Shown piece after piece: positions 1 to 9,122 of a stretch of DNA of 64,000 nucleotides. The notes beneath the pieces were generated by a model, which did not search any database, was not told where the DNA came from, and saw nothing but the letters and a program-made list of their open reading frames with translations. Where the stretch lies: positions 930,001 through 994,000 of the forward strand of contig JANQRF010000002.1 of the NCBI GenBank assembly GCA_028289285.1, written 5' to 3'. The position numbers were made by a program, and so were the translations under genes. Origin of the DNA: Alphaproteobacteria bacterium. Lineage in GTDB: Bacteria; Pseudomonadota; Alphaproteobacteria; Micavibrionales; Micavibrionaceae. The first letter of the stretch is position 1; every line of letters begins with the position of its first letter.

Positions 1-95
1 CGCAAGCATGCCCTACTACGACTGTGCGTAATTCAAGTGGATATACCGGAAATTGTCAAGTTATGCGAGGCTGGACTTTAACACCAAATAATTAA
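1..95 (+). CDS. C-terminal fragment of an unidentified protein
   Basis: The window opens inside a frame that is open from base 3 to a TAA at 93-95, giving about 30 C-terminal residues. They include two cysteines and a polar Thr/Ser/Asn-rich composition (ACPTTTVRNSSGYTGNC), like the end of a secreted or pilin-like protein. The other two forward frames also reach stops within the first 95 bases, so the frame choice rests on composition only. No family can be named. Confidence 0.3.
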   Translation, partial: QACPTTTVRNSSGYTGNCQVMRGWTLTPNN

Positions 96-120
96 TGGGT
101 AAGAATATAAACTTATAAAA

Positions 121-155
121 AAAACCGCCCTTCATAAAAGAGGGCGGTTTTTTTA
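121..155. terminator. Bidirectional rho-independent terminator
   Basis: A GC-rich stem (AACCGCCCT at 123-131 with AGGGCGGTT at 141-149) is flanked by an A-run on the left and a T-run on the right. It can therefore end transcription on either strand. It lies directly after the mfd stop codon on the minus strand and after the partial gene on the plus strand, so it probably serves both. Confidence 0.8.
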
Positions 156-3100
156 TGCCTTTAGCTTAGAAAGCTCTTTCACTAAAGATTGAATCCCTTT
201 TACACGCGCTGGTGTGTCTTCCCAGCTTCGGATAATACCGATTTTCTGGTCGGGACGAAGCTTAACGGCCCCGCGCTGTTCTTCGATCCATGTCATCAGC
301 GCAGGCACATTGGGCGGCGTATCTTTATAAAAACCAATCGTGGCCCCTTTCGGCCCGGCCTCGACCCGATCAACTCCGGCTGATTTACAAAGCTGTTTAA
401 TCGCCACAATATCCAGGAGATTATCCACCTCTGCAGGCAGTTTTCCAAACCGGTCAATAAGCTCTGCCGCAAAAGCATCAATATCATCTTTATTTTCAAG
501 ATCAGCGAGGCGGCGATAGAGACTCATCCGCACACTTAAATCTTCCACATAGGTTTCGGGAATAAGGACCGATGTACCGAGATTAATATTCGGTGACCAT
601 TTTTCACGTGCCTGGATTTCTTCAAAATCCACTCCTGCACGTGCCGTCGCGACAGCTTCTTCGAGCATATGCTGGTACAGCTCCACACCGACTTCCTTGA
701 TATGCCCGGATTGTTCTTCACCAAGTAAATTCCCCGCCCCGCGAATATCCATGTCGTGACTGGCCAGCTGAAATCCAGCCCCAAGCGTATCGAGCGTTTC
801 AATCACTTCCAGGCGCTTTTGCCCCTGCGCTGTGAGTTTCTTGTCCGGTTGGTAAGTCAGATAGGCATAGGCGCGCACCTTAGACCGTCCAATCCGCCCG
901 CGGATCTGGTATAGCTGCGCAAGTCCGAACATATCCGCCCGATGCACGATCATTGTATTAGCGGTTGGAATATCAATGCCGCTTTCAATGATGTTGGTCG
1001 CCAGAAGCACATCATACTGCCCGTCATAAAAGGCCGTCATTTTATCATCCAGTTCACCCGCCGGCATTTGCCCGTGCGCTGCAATCACTTTCACCTCAGG
1101 AACTAATTCTTTCAGAGCCTCTTCCACCTCTTTGATATCGCTGATACGTGGGCAGACGTAAAAGCTTTGTCCGCCGCGATAATGTTCGCGCAGCAGAGCT
1201 TCACGAATGACCATCGGATCGTAAGGTAGAACAAACGTACGGATCGCCAGACGGTCGACAGGCGGCGTCGTAATCAGACTCATTTCCTTCACGCCAGTCA
1301 GGGACATCTGCAACGTGCGCGGGATCGGTGTCGCGGTGAGCGTGAGAACATGTACATCGCTTTTAAGTTCTTTCAGTTTTTCTTTTTGCTTCACCCCAAA
1401 GCGCTGCTCTTCATCGACAATCACCAGCCCCAAATGCGCAAATTTGATATCTTTGGAAAGAAGCGCATGCGTCCCGATCACAATATTGACGCTTCCGTCC
1501 GCCAGACCTTCTTTCGTTTCTTTAGCCTCTTTAGTACTGACCATGCGGGATAATTGCCCGATGCGAAGCCCCATTCCTTCAAAGCGTTTCAGGAAATTCT
1601 TTGTGTGTTGCCGTGCAAGTAATGTTGTCGGCACAACAAGTGCCACCTGCGCGCCGCTCATCGCCGCCACATAAGCTGCCCGCAAAGCCACTTCGGTTTT
1701 GCCAAATCCGACATCACCGCAGACCAGGCGATCCATCGGCTGCCCGCCTGCAAGGTCATCAATGACATCATTAATAGAACGCAACTGATCGTCTGTTTCT
1801 GCGTATGGAAAGCGCGCTGCGAACTGGTCATACACCGCTTTATCAATATGTAGAGACTCGCCTTTGCGTAATTGGCGGGCCGCAGCGATTTTAAGCAAGC
1901 CGTCGGCCATCGCCATCAAATCTTTTTTGACCTTGGATTTACGCGCCTGCCACCCTGCCCCGCCAAGCCTGTCGAGCTGCGCAAAGCCTTCATCTGATCC
2001 AAACCGGGAGAGCACATCTATATTCTCAACCGGCACATAAAGCTTATCGTCGGCGTGATAGACCAGTTTCAGGCAATCATGCAGCACGCCGGATACATCC
2101 AGTGTTTCAAGACTTTCAAACCGTCCGACCCCGTGATCAATATGCACCACAAGATCTCCCGGCTCCAGGGATGAGACTTCCGTCAGGAAATTATCGGCCG
2201 CTTTACGTTTTTTGGTTTTCCTTGCTAAACGATCTCCAAGAATATCCTGCTCTGTAATCACGGCCAGATCATCAGAGACAAATCCGTGCTCCAGCGCCAG
2301 AACGCCAAGCCCAACCCGGCCTGCCTTTAGCTTTTCAAATTTTGAGACATCCTGCAGTCCTTTAATTTCTGCATTCTCCAGCATGGTTTTCACACGCGAT
2401 AGCGCACCATCTGAATAACAGGCAATCAGGATTTTACGCGGGGCAAGCGACGCGATATGTATTTTTAGCTCACCAAATACATCGCCATCTGGAAGCGCAC
2501 GAATATCCGCAAAATCACGCCCCGTGCGCCCACCAGCTTGCACGCCTTCATGCATCTCTTCCGGGGCTGCAAACGGCACTAATAAGAGAGAGTCTTCAAT
2601 TTGCCGCTTATACGTTTTTTCCTTTAAATATAATCTCTCCGGCACAAGAGGATGATAGACGCTCCCTGACAAAGAAACATCACTGCCTTTTTTACCGTTC
2701 TGTTTTTGTGTCGCCGTCTCAAGCGTTTTTCGCGCCTGATAGAAGTCTTCTATTTGTGTAAACCGTTCATGCGCCGCACGGGCGCTGTGATGATCGCGTG
2801 TTATATCCGCATCCGGCAGATAGTCAAATAATGTTTCCATCTGCTCATAAAAAAGCGGCAGCCAGTGCTCCATACCGTTGTACCGACGCCCTTCACTCAC
2901 CGCTTCATAGAGCGGATCATTCGCACGTACAGCGCCAAAGGATTCGCGGTAGCTGGACCGAAATTTTTGAATGGAATCCTCGTTCAGGAAAAACTCGGAA
3001 ACAGGTTTTAAAGAAAAATAATCCAAAGACCCTTGCGTTAACTGAGTCACAGGATCAAAAGATTTAATACTCTCTACCTCATCACCAAATAAATCAATCC

Positions 3101-3686
3101 GCACCGGTGTAACGCTTGCGGATGGAAACACATCAATAATCCCGCCGCGCACGGCATATTCGCCTGCCTCACGCACCGTGTCGGTGCGTATATATCCGTT
3201 TGCAATTAAGAACCCTGTAAACGCTTCCTGGTCCAGAGCCCCATCGCGCCGCACGGAAAAAGACGCTTCTTTTAGAGCAGATTGCGGAAGAACGCGCTGC
3301 GTTACCGCATTTACTGTTGTCAGCACAATACGCGGTAAGAACTTTTCTTCACTCTGCCAGTCTAAAATCCGGCATAAGGCGCTGACACGCTGCCCGGCAA
3401 TATCAGCATTGGGAGAGACGCGGTCATAAGGCAGACAGTCCCAGGCCGGGAAAACAACAACCTCTATCTCTGGCGCAAAGAACCCAATCAATTCTTCCAG
3501 CACTGCTGCCCGCGCATCATCCAGCGCGATATGCAGGAGTATCTTTTTCTCTGCCGAAAGCGCCTGCGCACGTTCACTTAAAAAGCGTGCATCCTGTCCT
3601 TCCGGCGCGCCGAAGACGCACTTATCCTGTGAAGTCGTAATGTTATCTGGAAATGTCGTCGCTTCCGGTTGCGCGGAATCCTGCAT
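153..3686 (-). CDS. mfd: Transcription-repair coupling factor Mfd
   Basis: An 1177-residue superfamily 2 translocase that removes RNA polymerase stalled at DNA lesions and recruits UvrA for strand-specific excision repair. The order is typical: a UvrB-like N-terminal half, a CarD-like RNA polymerase interaction domain near residue 510 (GDLVVHIDHGVGRFE), then the RecG-like motor with Walker A GDVGFGKTE at about 657, the DEEQ box (VDEEQRFGVKQ) and TATPIPRTLQM, and a C-terminal TRCF domain. Length is normal for the family. The ATG lies inside the 3' end of sdhE (44-bp overlap), implying co-transcription and translational coupling. A bidirectional terminator follows the stop. Identity is secure. 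Confidence 0.98.
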   Translation of the reverse strand: MQDSAQPEATTFPDNITTSQDKCVFGAPEGQDARFLSERAQALSAEKKILLHIALDDARAAVLEELIGFFAPEIEVVVFPAWDCLPYDRVSPNADIAGQRVSALCRILDWQSEEKFLPRIVLTTVNAVTQRVLPQSALKEASFSVRRDGALDQEAFTGFLIANGYIRTDTVREAGEYAVRGGIIDVFPSASVTPVRIDLFGDEVESIKSFDPVTQLTQGSLDYFSLKPVSEFFLNEDSIQKFRSSYRESFGAVRANDPLYEAVSEGRRYNGMEHWLPLFYEQMETLFDYLPDADITRDHHSARAAHERFTQIEDFYQARKTLETATQKQNGKKGSDVSLSGSVYHPLVPERLYLKEKTYKRQIEDSLLLVPFAAPEEMHEGVQAGGRTGRDFADIRALPDGDVFGELKIHIASLAPRKILIACYSDGALSRVKTMLENAEIKGLQDVSKFEKLKAGRVGLGVLALEHGFVSDDLAVITEQDILGDRLARKTKKRKAADNFLTEVSSLEPGDLVVHIDHGVGRFESLETLDVSGVLHDCLKLVYHADDKLYVPVENIDVLSRFGSDEGFAQLDRLGGAGWQARKSKVKKDLMAMADGLLKIAAARQLRKGESLHIDKAVYDQFAARFPYAETDDQLRSINDVIDDLAGGQPMDRLVCGDVGFGKTEVALRAAYVAAMSGAQVALVVPTTLLARQHTKNFLKRFEGMGLRIGQLSRMVSTKEAKETKEGLADGSVNIVIGTHALLSKDIKFAHLGLVIVDEEQRFGVKQKEKLKELKSDVHVLTLTATPIPRTLQMSLTGVKEMSLITTPPVDRLAIRTFVLPYDPMVIREALLREHYRGGQSFYVCPRISDIKEVEEALKELVPEVKVIAAHGQMPAGELDDKMTAFYDGQYDVLLATNIIESGIDIPTANTMIVHRADMFGLAQLYQIRGRIGRSKVRAYAYLTYQPDKKLTAQGQKRLEVIETLDTLGAGFQLASHDMDIRGAGNLLGEEQSGHIKEVGVELYQHMLEEAVATARAGVDFEEIQAREKWSPNINLGTSVLIPETYVEDLSVRMSLYRRLADLENKDDIDAFAAELIDRFGKLPAEVDNLLDIVAIKQLCKSAGVDRVEAGPKGATIGFYKDTPPNVPALMTWIEEQRGAVKLRPDQKIGIIRSWEDTPARVKGIQSLVKELSKLKA

Positions 3687-3939
3687 AATGATGCTCTAAC
3701 AACTGGGTCATAACCGGGCTTTGTTCCTCTGTCGGGACCTCTTCCCGGCCGGTGATCCAGTTATATAGATCAGGGTCGGGGTTTTGCAACAATTGATCGT
3801 AATCCTCCAGCTCTTCTTTGGAAAAGCCGGGCACATAGGCGTTGGCAAAACTACCCAAAATCAGGTCCATTTCCCGCGTCCCCCGGTGCCAGGACCGGAA
3901 AATCAGGCGCTTACGTGTATTTTCAAGAAGATCAGACAT
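3643..3939 (-). CDS. sdhE: FAD assembly factor SdhE (succinate dehydrogenase assembly factor 2)
   Basis: A 98-residue protein of the SdhE/SDHAF2/YgfY family, which assists covalent flavinylation of the succinate dehydrogenase flavoprotein subunit. It has the family signature RGxxE near the N-terminus (WHRGTREMDLILG) and the usual small helical length. I place the start at MSDLLENTRKR. An upstream in-frame codon would add eight residues (MPLWLYVF) lying in the flanking palindromic repeat, which is unlikely to be coding. The 3' end overlaps mfd by 44 bp, and recG lies divergently on the other side, an arrangement known from alphaproteobacteria. Confidence 0.93.
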   Translation of the reverse strand: MSDLLENTRKRLIFRSWHRGTREMDLILGSFANAYVPGFSKEELEDYDQLLQNPDPDLYNWITGREEVPTEEQSPVMTQLLEHHYAGFRATGSDDISR

Positions 3940-3949
3940 AAATACATAT

Positions 3950-4017
3950 AACCACAGAGGCACAAAGACACAGAGTCTTTATTTAAAAAATCTCTGTGAC
4001 TCCGTGTCTCCGTGGTT
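3950..4017. repeat. Imperfect palindromic intergenic repeat between sdhE and recG
   Basis: Two 26-bp arms (3950-3975 and 3992-4017) are inverted copies with about five mismatches, separated by a 16-bp AT-rich loop. The arms are built from short purine-rich words (CACAGAG, CACAAAG) of a kind common in bacterial intergenic palindromes. The element fills most of the gap between the divergent sdhE and recG starts, so promoters for both must lie in or beside it. Confidence 0.8.
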
Positions 4018-4029
4018 TATTTTCTGAAC

Positions 4030-6114
4030 ATGCCAAGACCATTTGATCTCGATCCGCTTTTTCGCAATGTCACGACCTTGCCAGGCGTCGGACCGAAAAG
4101 CCTGCCACTCTTTGAAAAACTGACGGGCGGGGAAAAAATCATCGACCTGCTCTGGCATGCGCCCGTTGATTTTGTCGACCGGCGTTTTTCACCCGACCTC
4201 AAAGACATCCTAAACGGCAAAATCGTCACGATTGAAATTCGAATTGAAAATCATAAACCAGCCGCCCGTAAAGGGTTGCCTTATCGCGTCCGGGGCACAG
4301 ACGGGACTGGCGGCATTGATCTCGTCTTCTTTAATGCTAATAAGCAATGGTTGGAAAAAAACCTGCCACTCCATCAAGTTCGTGTTGTTTCCGGCAAGGC
4401 CGAGTTCTATCAAGGTACACCACAAATCGTGCATCCGGATTTTATTGCTAAACCTGAAGAACGTCACACGATTGAATCTGTTGAACCGGTTTACCCGCTG
4501 ACAGCCGGTCTCACCAATAAAGCCGTTCGCAAAGCTATTACAGGCGCCCTGCCAGTGATCCCGCACCTACCTGAATGGCTGGATGAGACTCACAAAAAAC
4601 AAAACCACTTCCCGTCTTTCGACACAGCCCTCAAAGCCCTGCACGGCCCAAAAAGTGCAAAAGATATTGAAGCCGACAACCCAGCGCGGATGCGCCTTGC
4701 TTATGATGAATTTCTGGCCAACCAACTCGCCCTTGCACTTATGCGCTTAAAGGCGCGTAAGAAAAACGGCCGCGCCTGGACCAATAATGAAACTCTGCGC
4801 CAAAAAGTTCTGGAAACTCTACCCTTTGACCTGACGGGCGCGCAGGAAAAGGCAATCGGCGAAATTGATGAAGATATGCATAGCGATCTGCGTATGCTGA
4901 GGCTTTTACAAGGCGATGTCGGCAGCGGGAAAACTATTGTCGCGATGATGGCCATGCTGAACGTCATTGAATGCGGCGCGCAGGCGGCGATCATGGCGCC
5001 GACGGAAATCCTCGCCCGCCAGCATGAGCAGAGCTTTGCCCCCTGGGCCGAGGCCACCGGATTGAAGATGATTACATTGACGGGACGTGATAAAGGCAAA
5101 GTCCGCGAGGAAATTCTCGATCAAATCAAAAACGGTGAAGTTCATATCGTGATCGGTACCCATTCCCTGTTTCAAAGTGGCGTAGAATTTTTCGACCTTG
5201 GGCTGGCTGTCATTGATGAACAACACCGTTTCGGCGTACATCAACGCCTTGAGCTTTCTTCCAAAGGCAAAGGAACGGATGTATTGGTGATGACTGCAAC
5301 GCCTATCCCGCGGACACTCACGCTCACTGCTTACGGCGATATGGAAGTCAGCCGCCTTGATGAAAAGCCGCCCGGACGCGAACCCGTCGATACACGCCTT
5401 TTCTCAAAAGAAAAAGTCGAAGATATTATGACGGCCATTCGCGGGCAAATTGATAAGGGCGCACGTATTTACTGGGTATGCCCACTCGTCGAGGAATCCG
5501 AAAAGCTTGACCTTGAAGCTGCTGAAGAACGCTATGACGTTCTCAAAGATCATTTCGGCACCGATGTCGGGCTTGTACATGGCCGTATGAAACCGGCTGA
5601 AAAAGATAGCGTTATGAAAGATTTTGCCGACGGCAATATCAAAATTCTTGTTTCTACCACCGTCATTGAAGTCGGTGTAAATGTCCCTGAAGCCACCATC
5701 ATGGTGATTGAACAGGCCGAGCGGTTTGGCCTTGCCCAGCTGCACCAGCTGCGCGGGCGGGTCGGGCGCGGAGCGGAGAAGTCCTTTTGCTTCCTTATCT
5801 ACGGGAAACTCACGGACGCTGCCAAGGAGCGCCTCAAAATCATGCGTGATACCGAAGACGGGTTTCTCATTGCTGAAAAAGACCTTGAGCTGCGCGGCGG
5901 CGGTGAAATTCTCGGCACCCGTCAAAGCGGCCTGCCGACCTTTAAACTCGCTGATCTCGCCGCTCATGCGGAGCTTCTTGCGGCCGCGCGGGATGACGTC
6001 AAACTCATCCTTTCCAAAGACCCGGATTTACAGAAAAAACGCGGTCAGGCCCTTAAAACCCTGCTTTACCTATTTGAACAGGATCAGGCGATTCGTACGC
6101 TGGAAGCGGGTTAA
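4030..6114 (+). CDS. recG: ATP-dependent DNA helicase RecG
   Basis: A 694-residue branch-migrating helicase that regresses stalled forks and processes Holliday junctions. It has an N-terminal wedge/OB region (LPGVGPKSLPLFEKL near residue 20), Walker A GDVGSGKT at about 295, the DEQH box (VIDEQHRFGVHQ) near 395, TATPIPRTLTL near 420, and C-terminal helicase motifs (QLRGRVGRG). The longest frame begins at a GTG at 4012 inside the flanking palindrome. I prefer the ATG at 4030 (MPRPFDLDPLF). The gene diverges from sdhE-mfd. Length and motifs are normal. Confidence 0.97.
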   Translation: MPRPFDLDPLFRNVTTLPGVGPKSLPLFEKLTGGEKIIDLLWHAPVDFVDRRFSPDLKDILNGKIVTIEIRIENHKPAARKGLPYRVRGTDGTGGIDLVFFNANKQWLEKNLPLHQVRVVSGKAEFYQGTPQIVHPDFIAKPEERHTIESVEPVYPLTAGLTNKAVRKAITGALPVIPHLPEWLDETHKKQNHFPSFDTALKALHGPKSAKDIEADNPARMRLAYDEFLANQLALALMRLKARKKNGRAWTNNETLRQKVLETLPFDLTGAQEKAIGEIDEDMHSDLRMLRLLQGDVGSGKTIVAMMAMLNVIECGAQAAIMAPTEILARQHEQSFAPWAEATGLKMITLTGRDKGKVREEILDQIKNGEVHIVIGTHSLFQSGVEFFDLGLAVIDEQHRFGVHQRLELSSKGKGTDVLVMTATPIPRTLTLTAYGDMEVSRLDEKPPGREPVDTRLFSKEKVEDIMTAIRGQIDKGARIYWVCPLVEESEKLDLEAAEERYDVLKDHFGTDVGLVHGRMKPAEKDSVMKDFADGNIKILVSTTVIEVGVNVPEATIMVIEQAERFGLAQLHQLRGRVGRGAEKSFCFLIYGKLTDAAKERLKIMRDTEDGFLIAEKDLELRGGGEILGTRQSGLPTFKLADLAAHAELLAAARDDVKLILSKDPDLQKKRGQALKTLLYLFEQDQAIRTLEAG

Positions 6115-6187
6115 CGAAGAAAATTTGCATTTTAGCAGCCATTTTGACTAATATATCATTAATAATGACATAACTGTGGGAAAGGTC

Positions 6188-8116
6188 ATGGAAGGGCAAG
6201 ATTTACATACACGATATGAAGATTTTAAAGCGCGTTTACAGGACGCGCTGTCGCGTATTCCGGAAGAAGAATGGCGGGCATATGCTGAAAAAAGATTCAA
6301 TGCCTTTTTGAAAGATGTCATCGAAGACAGTATTGAGCCTGCGCTTAGCGATAGAGGCACCCCAGACCACACATATATGCTTAGCGAAGAAGAGCTTTCA
6401 AAACTCACATCCTCCTTATCGCCCGAAAGTTTTGTTATCAAGGATAGCCTGGACATTTATCTTGAAAGAGCTATTCAAGAAATTATTGGTAAAGAGGTGA
6501 AACCAAACTTTCCTGTAATTGAAGGCTCAGCAGAAGCTAAATTCAGCGAGGTCATATCCGTAGAAGCCACACCTGATAATTCAGATAAGGTAGAAGTGTT
6601 AAATGGGGAAATATTAGAACCAGCTGCTGAAGAAGAACATGTTGAAAATTCAGACTCTGGGCCAATCACTATTGACGCCGTAGCAAGAAATATCACGCCT
6701 GAAGATATAGAGATTGGTGTAGAAGCATTCGGTTTGGATGGCGATTCTAGTACTGGGTATAGCACACCATATCTTCCTGTAATTCAGGATGCCACAGGAA
6801 ATTGTAATGCTTGTACTGGCGGTGCACCGCCTGCCCCTCCAGGTGGAGATGATCCGGAACAGCAAAATCCGGAACGTGAACCTGAGCGCACAGATACTGT
6901 TTTTTCACGTCATTTTGTAGAGACAATGTCTTTACAACAATTTCTGGCAGAACTTAAAAATTACGCAAATTTACAGTCGCGGCAAAAAACGGCTGCTCAA
7001 AAAAGAGTGAAATCTGCCACGAGCTATTATCAAACACTTGAAACGTTTTGGGGTGAGCATTTGTATGCGCCGCTCATTATGCGTGAAATTTTACGCGATC
7101 AGGCAAGCAGATTAACTGTAACGCCGGGAAAAAACGAAAACGGTGTTGATGCGTTAACATTTAAAACGGTGAAGGAAGATCCACCTTATAGTTTTGAATC
7201 AAACGTGCATAAAACTGTTTTTAAAGGCGATAACGGAAACTTTGGCCCGCAGGCGGCCATGGACCTTATCGTTGCAAGCTATATTAATGGTAACTTTGAA
7301 ACTGGTCTGATCAAATTAAACGGCTCTAAAGAACATATGTATTATATGACTCAGGCCGTTCATGAGCTTAATAAAATTTTACCTCCGAACCAACAGCTTC
7401 AAATTGAAAACCCTGTGAATGAGCCACCAAGAACGAAGTATGGCCTCGGCAAACCCGTTGCCGATAAAAACTGGGAAGCGTTTGCAGAAAAATACGATAT
7501 TCGTAAAAAGCTTCCTAAAAAAGAGTTCTTCATGGAATCTGAAAAAAATGAAGCGCTCTTAGAATTTTTCGGCGGTGATAAATTACTCACTCAAGCAGCC
7601 AGGTGGATTCATGAAAATCAGTCTGTGCGGATTGATAAGCTGGCAGACGCACTTGATATTTCTTTTGAGGAAACACGGGCAATACGTGAACAACTTCTAG
7701 ACTTAGGCGTTTTAACGCAATCACAAGAATTGAAAAAACTTGATAAAGATTCAAAAAATCAACTTCAGGTGACAACATATGAAAGTGCCGTTGATGAAAA
7801 CGGGAAGCCTAATAATTATACCTCACTTAACACGATATTCTATGCTGCTGCGCTGCGTGGTGTCCATGTAAGAGAACTACAAAATGATATTATTGCTAAA
7901 GATAATGAGGTATTTGACAAAATCGGGCACAGAAAAGGCCGCTGGGAAATGATTAAAGAGTTCGCAGATCAAACAAGCCCTATAGAACATAAAACAAAAA
8001 CAAGAAAAAGACACACAAAAGGCTCAGATGACACTGCAACAGCAGGGGCAGGGGCAGGAGCTGCAGGCGGACAAAATGGTGCACAGGCCACTTTGGAAAT
8101 GGGGTCGCCTGCTTAA
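6188..8116 (+). CDS. Large orphan protein with winged-helix-like segment
   Basis: A 642-residue acidic, soluble-looking protein I do not recognise as a whole. The start is set at the ATG after GGGAAAGG; a GTG four codons upstream is possible. The middle has a Pro/Gly/Glu-rich linker (near residues 215-235) after a Cys-x2-Cys (CNACTGG). Residues about 350-410 (AAMDLIVASYINGNFE, then LNGSKEHMYYM) loosely resemble the LPD7-type domain found in plasmid relaxases. Residues about 467-510 (IDKLADALDISFEETRAI, then LLDLGVL) look like a winged-helix fold similar to FtsK-gamma. The tail is Lys/Arg-rich then Gly/Ala-rich. A DNA-related role is only an inference. The stop shares TTAA with the convergent DUF502 gene. 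Confidence 0.85.
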   Translation: MEGQDLHTRYEDFKARLQDALSRIPEEEWRAYAEKRFNAFLKDVIEDSIEPALSDRGTPDHTYMLSEEELSKLTSSLSPESFVIKDSLDIYLERAIQEIIGKEVKPNFPVIEGSAEAKFSEVISVEATPDNSDKVEVLNGEILEPAAEEEHVENSDSGPITIDAVARNITPEDIEIGVEAFGLDGDSSTGYSTPYLPVIQDATGNCNACTGGAPPAPPGGDDPEQQNPEREPERTDTVFSRHFVETMSLQQFLAELKNYANLQSRQKTAAQKRVKSATSYYQTLETFWGEHLYAPLIMREILRDQASRLTVTPGKNENGVDALTFKTVKEDPPYSFESNVHKTVFKGDNGNFGPQAAMDLIVASYINGNFETGLIKLNGSKEHMYYMTQAVHELNKILPPNQQLQIENPVNEPPRTKYGLGKPVADKNWEAFAEKYDIRKKLPKKEFFMESEKNEALLEFFGGDKLLTQAARWIHENQSVRIDKLADALDISFEETRAIREQLLDLGVLTQSQELKKLDKDSKNQLQVTTYESAVDENGKPNNYTSLNTIFYAAALRGVHVRELQNDIIAKDNEVFDKIGHRKGRWEMIKEFADQTSPIEHKTKTRKRHTKGSDDTATAGAGAGAAGGQNGAQATLEMGSPA

Positions 8117-8814
8117 CCCCTCTTCTCCGGCGGGGTCACGATTCCACCAGAGACAATCATTTTAATTGCTTCCTCAACGCCCATCTTCATATAGGTGAGA
8201 TCTTTCTTCGGTACAAACAGAAGAAAGCCAGATGTCGGGTTTGGCGTTGTCGGTAAAAAGACATTCACCACTTCCGTATCGGTCAGGCTTTGCACCTCGC
8301 CTTTTGTATTGCCTGTCACAAACCCCATCACCCAAATTCCTTTGCGTGGATATTCGAACATTACGACATCTTTAAAGGCGTCCGACTTGGACGCCATGAC
8401 CGTTTCAAAGATTTGTTTAATCGCACCGTAAACCGCATTCACGACCGGCAGGCGGTCGACGATATACTCGGACACCCGGATCGTCAGGCGCCCCAGGAAA
8501 TTTTTGGCAAACCAACCGACCAGAATAAAAAACAGGACAGCCGCAATAATTCCCAGCCCCGGCAAAGCGTAATATTCATATTCAGGCGGAATAATTTTTT
8601 CCAGTGGCAAGAGGCCGCGTACCTGCGAATCCACCAGCACGAAAAAACTATAGGTAAGATAGACTGTAATCCCGATCGGGGCCGTGACAAGAATACCGGC
8701 CAGGAAATAGCCCCGGAACCGAGCAAAAATACCGCTTTTCGCGCCGTTCAGATGCTCATCCAGCGCCGAAAGCGGGGCTTGATCATCCTCTGGGGGTTTC
8801 GGAGTTTGTGCCAT
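8113..8814 (-). CDS. DUF502 family inner-membrane protein
   Basis: A 233-residue protein of the DUF502 family, whose function is not established. It has a short charged N-terminal tail, a first membrane helix (residues about 35-58) and a second (about 80-102). The conserved stretch VDRLPVVNAVYGAIKQIFET follows, then a soluble beta-rich half with the family-type TTPNPTSGFLLFVP motif. The gene is convergent with the preceding orphan, and their stop codons interlock in one TTAA. It is divergent from the ACP gene at 8886, with about 70 bp for two promoters. Confidence 0.88.
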   Translation of the reverse strand: MAQTPKPPEDDQAPLSALDEHLNGAKSGIFARFRGYFLAGILVTAPIGITVYLTYSFFVLVDSQVRGLLPLEKIIPPEYEYYALPGLGIIAAVLFFILVGWFAKNFLGRLTIRVSEYIVDRLPVVNAVYGAIKQIFETVMASKSDAFKDVVMFEYPRKGIWVMGFVTGNTKGEVQSLTDTEVVNVFLPTTPNPTSGFLLFVPKKDLTYMKMGVEEAIKMIVSGGIVTPPEKRG

Positions 8815-8885
8815 TTATTCACCTTTACTCTTTGGATATAGTGCATATCATACGGATTCAACCCGAACTGCAAGAGATTTTGCGT

Positions 8886-9119
8886 ATGTCCGATGCATTG
8901 ATTGCCTTATTTGCCGAAGTCCTGGAGGTTGCGTCTGACAGCCTGTCAGAAGAAAGCAGCCCGGAAAACGTCCCGCAATGGGACAGCCTGGCCGCTATGC
9001 ATCTGGTGGCCGCCATTGAAGAACACTTTGACGTGCGCCTATCGACAAAAGACATCATGAAAATGAACACGATCGCCCGGGCACGCGCAGCTCTTGTGGA
9101 AAAAGGGGTCAGTTTTTAA
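8886..9119 (+). CDS. Acyl carrier protein
   Basis: A 77-residue acidic carrier protein. Ser34 in the WDSLAAMHL motif is the expected 4'-phosphopantetheine attachment site, and the helix pattern fits the ACP fold. I start at MSDALIALF; the longer open frame upstream has no ACP-like sequence. It is the first gene of a tight operon with an FkbH-like enzyme, an MBOAT acyltransferase and a methyltransferase. It is therefore more likely a dedicated carrier for a small acyl group than the fatty acid synthase AcpP. Three bases separate it from the next gene. Confidence 0.9.
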   Translation: MSDALIALFAEVLEVASDSLSEESSPENVPQWDSLAAMHLVAAIEEHFDVRLSTKDIMKMNTIARARAALVEKGVSF

Positions 9120-9122
9120 GCC

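Noticed and set aside
1315..1674. Plus-strand open frame inside mfd
   Set aside because: It is antisense to the conserved motor domain of mfd and has a skewed Ser/Cys-rich composition with no ribosome site.
5404..5967. Minus-strand 187-codon open frame inside recG
   Set aside because: Complement of the conserved helicase motifs of recG; no independent start signals or family resemblance.
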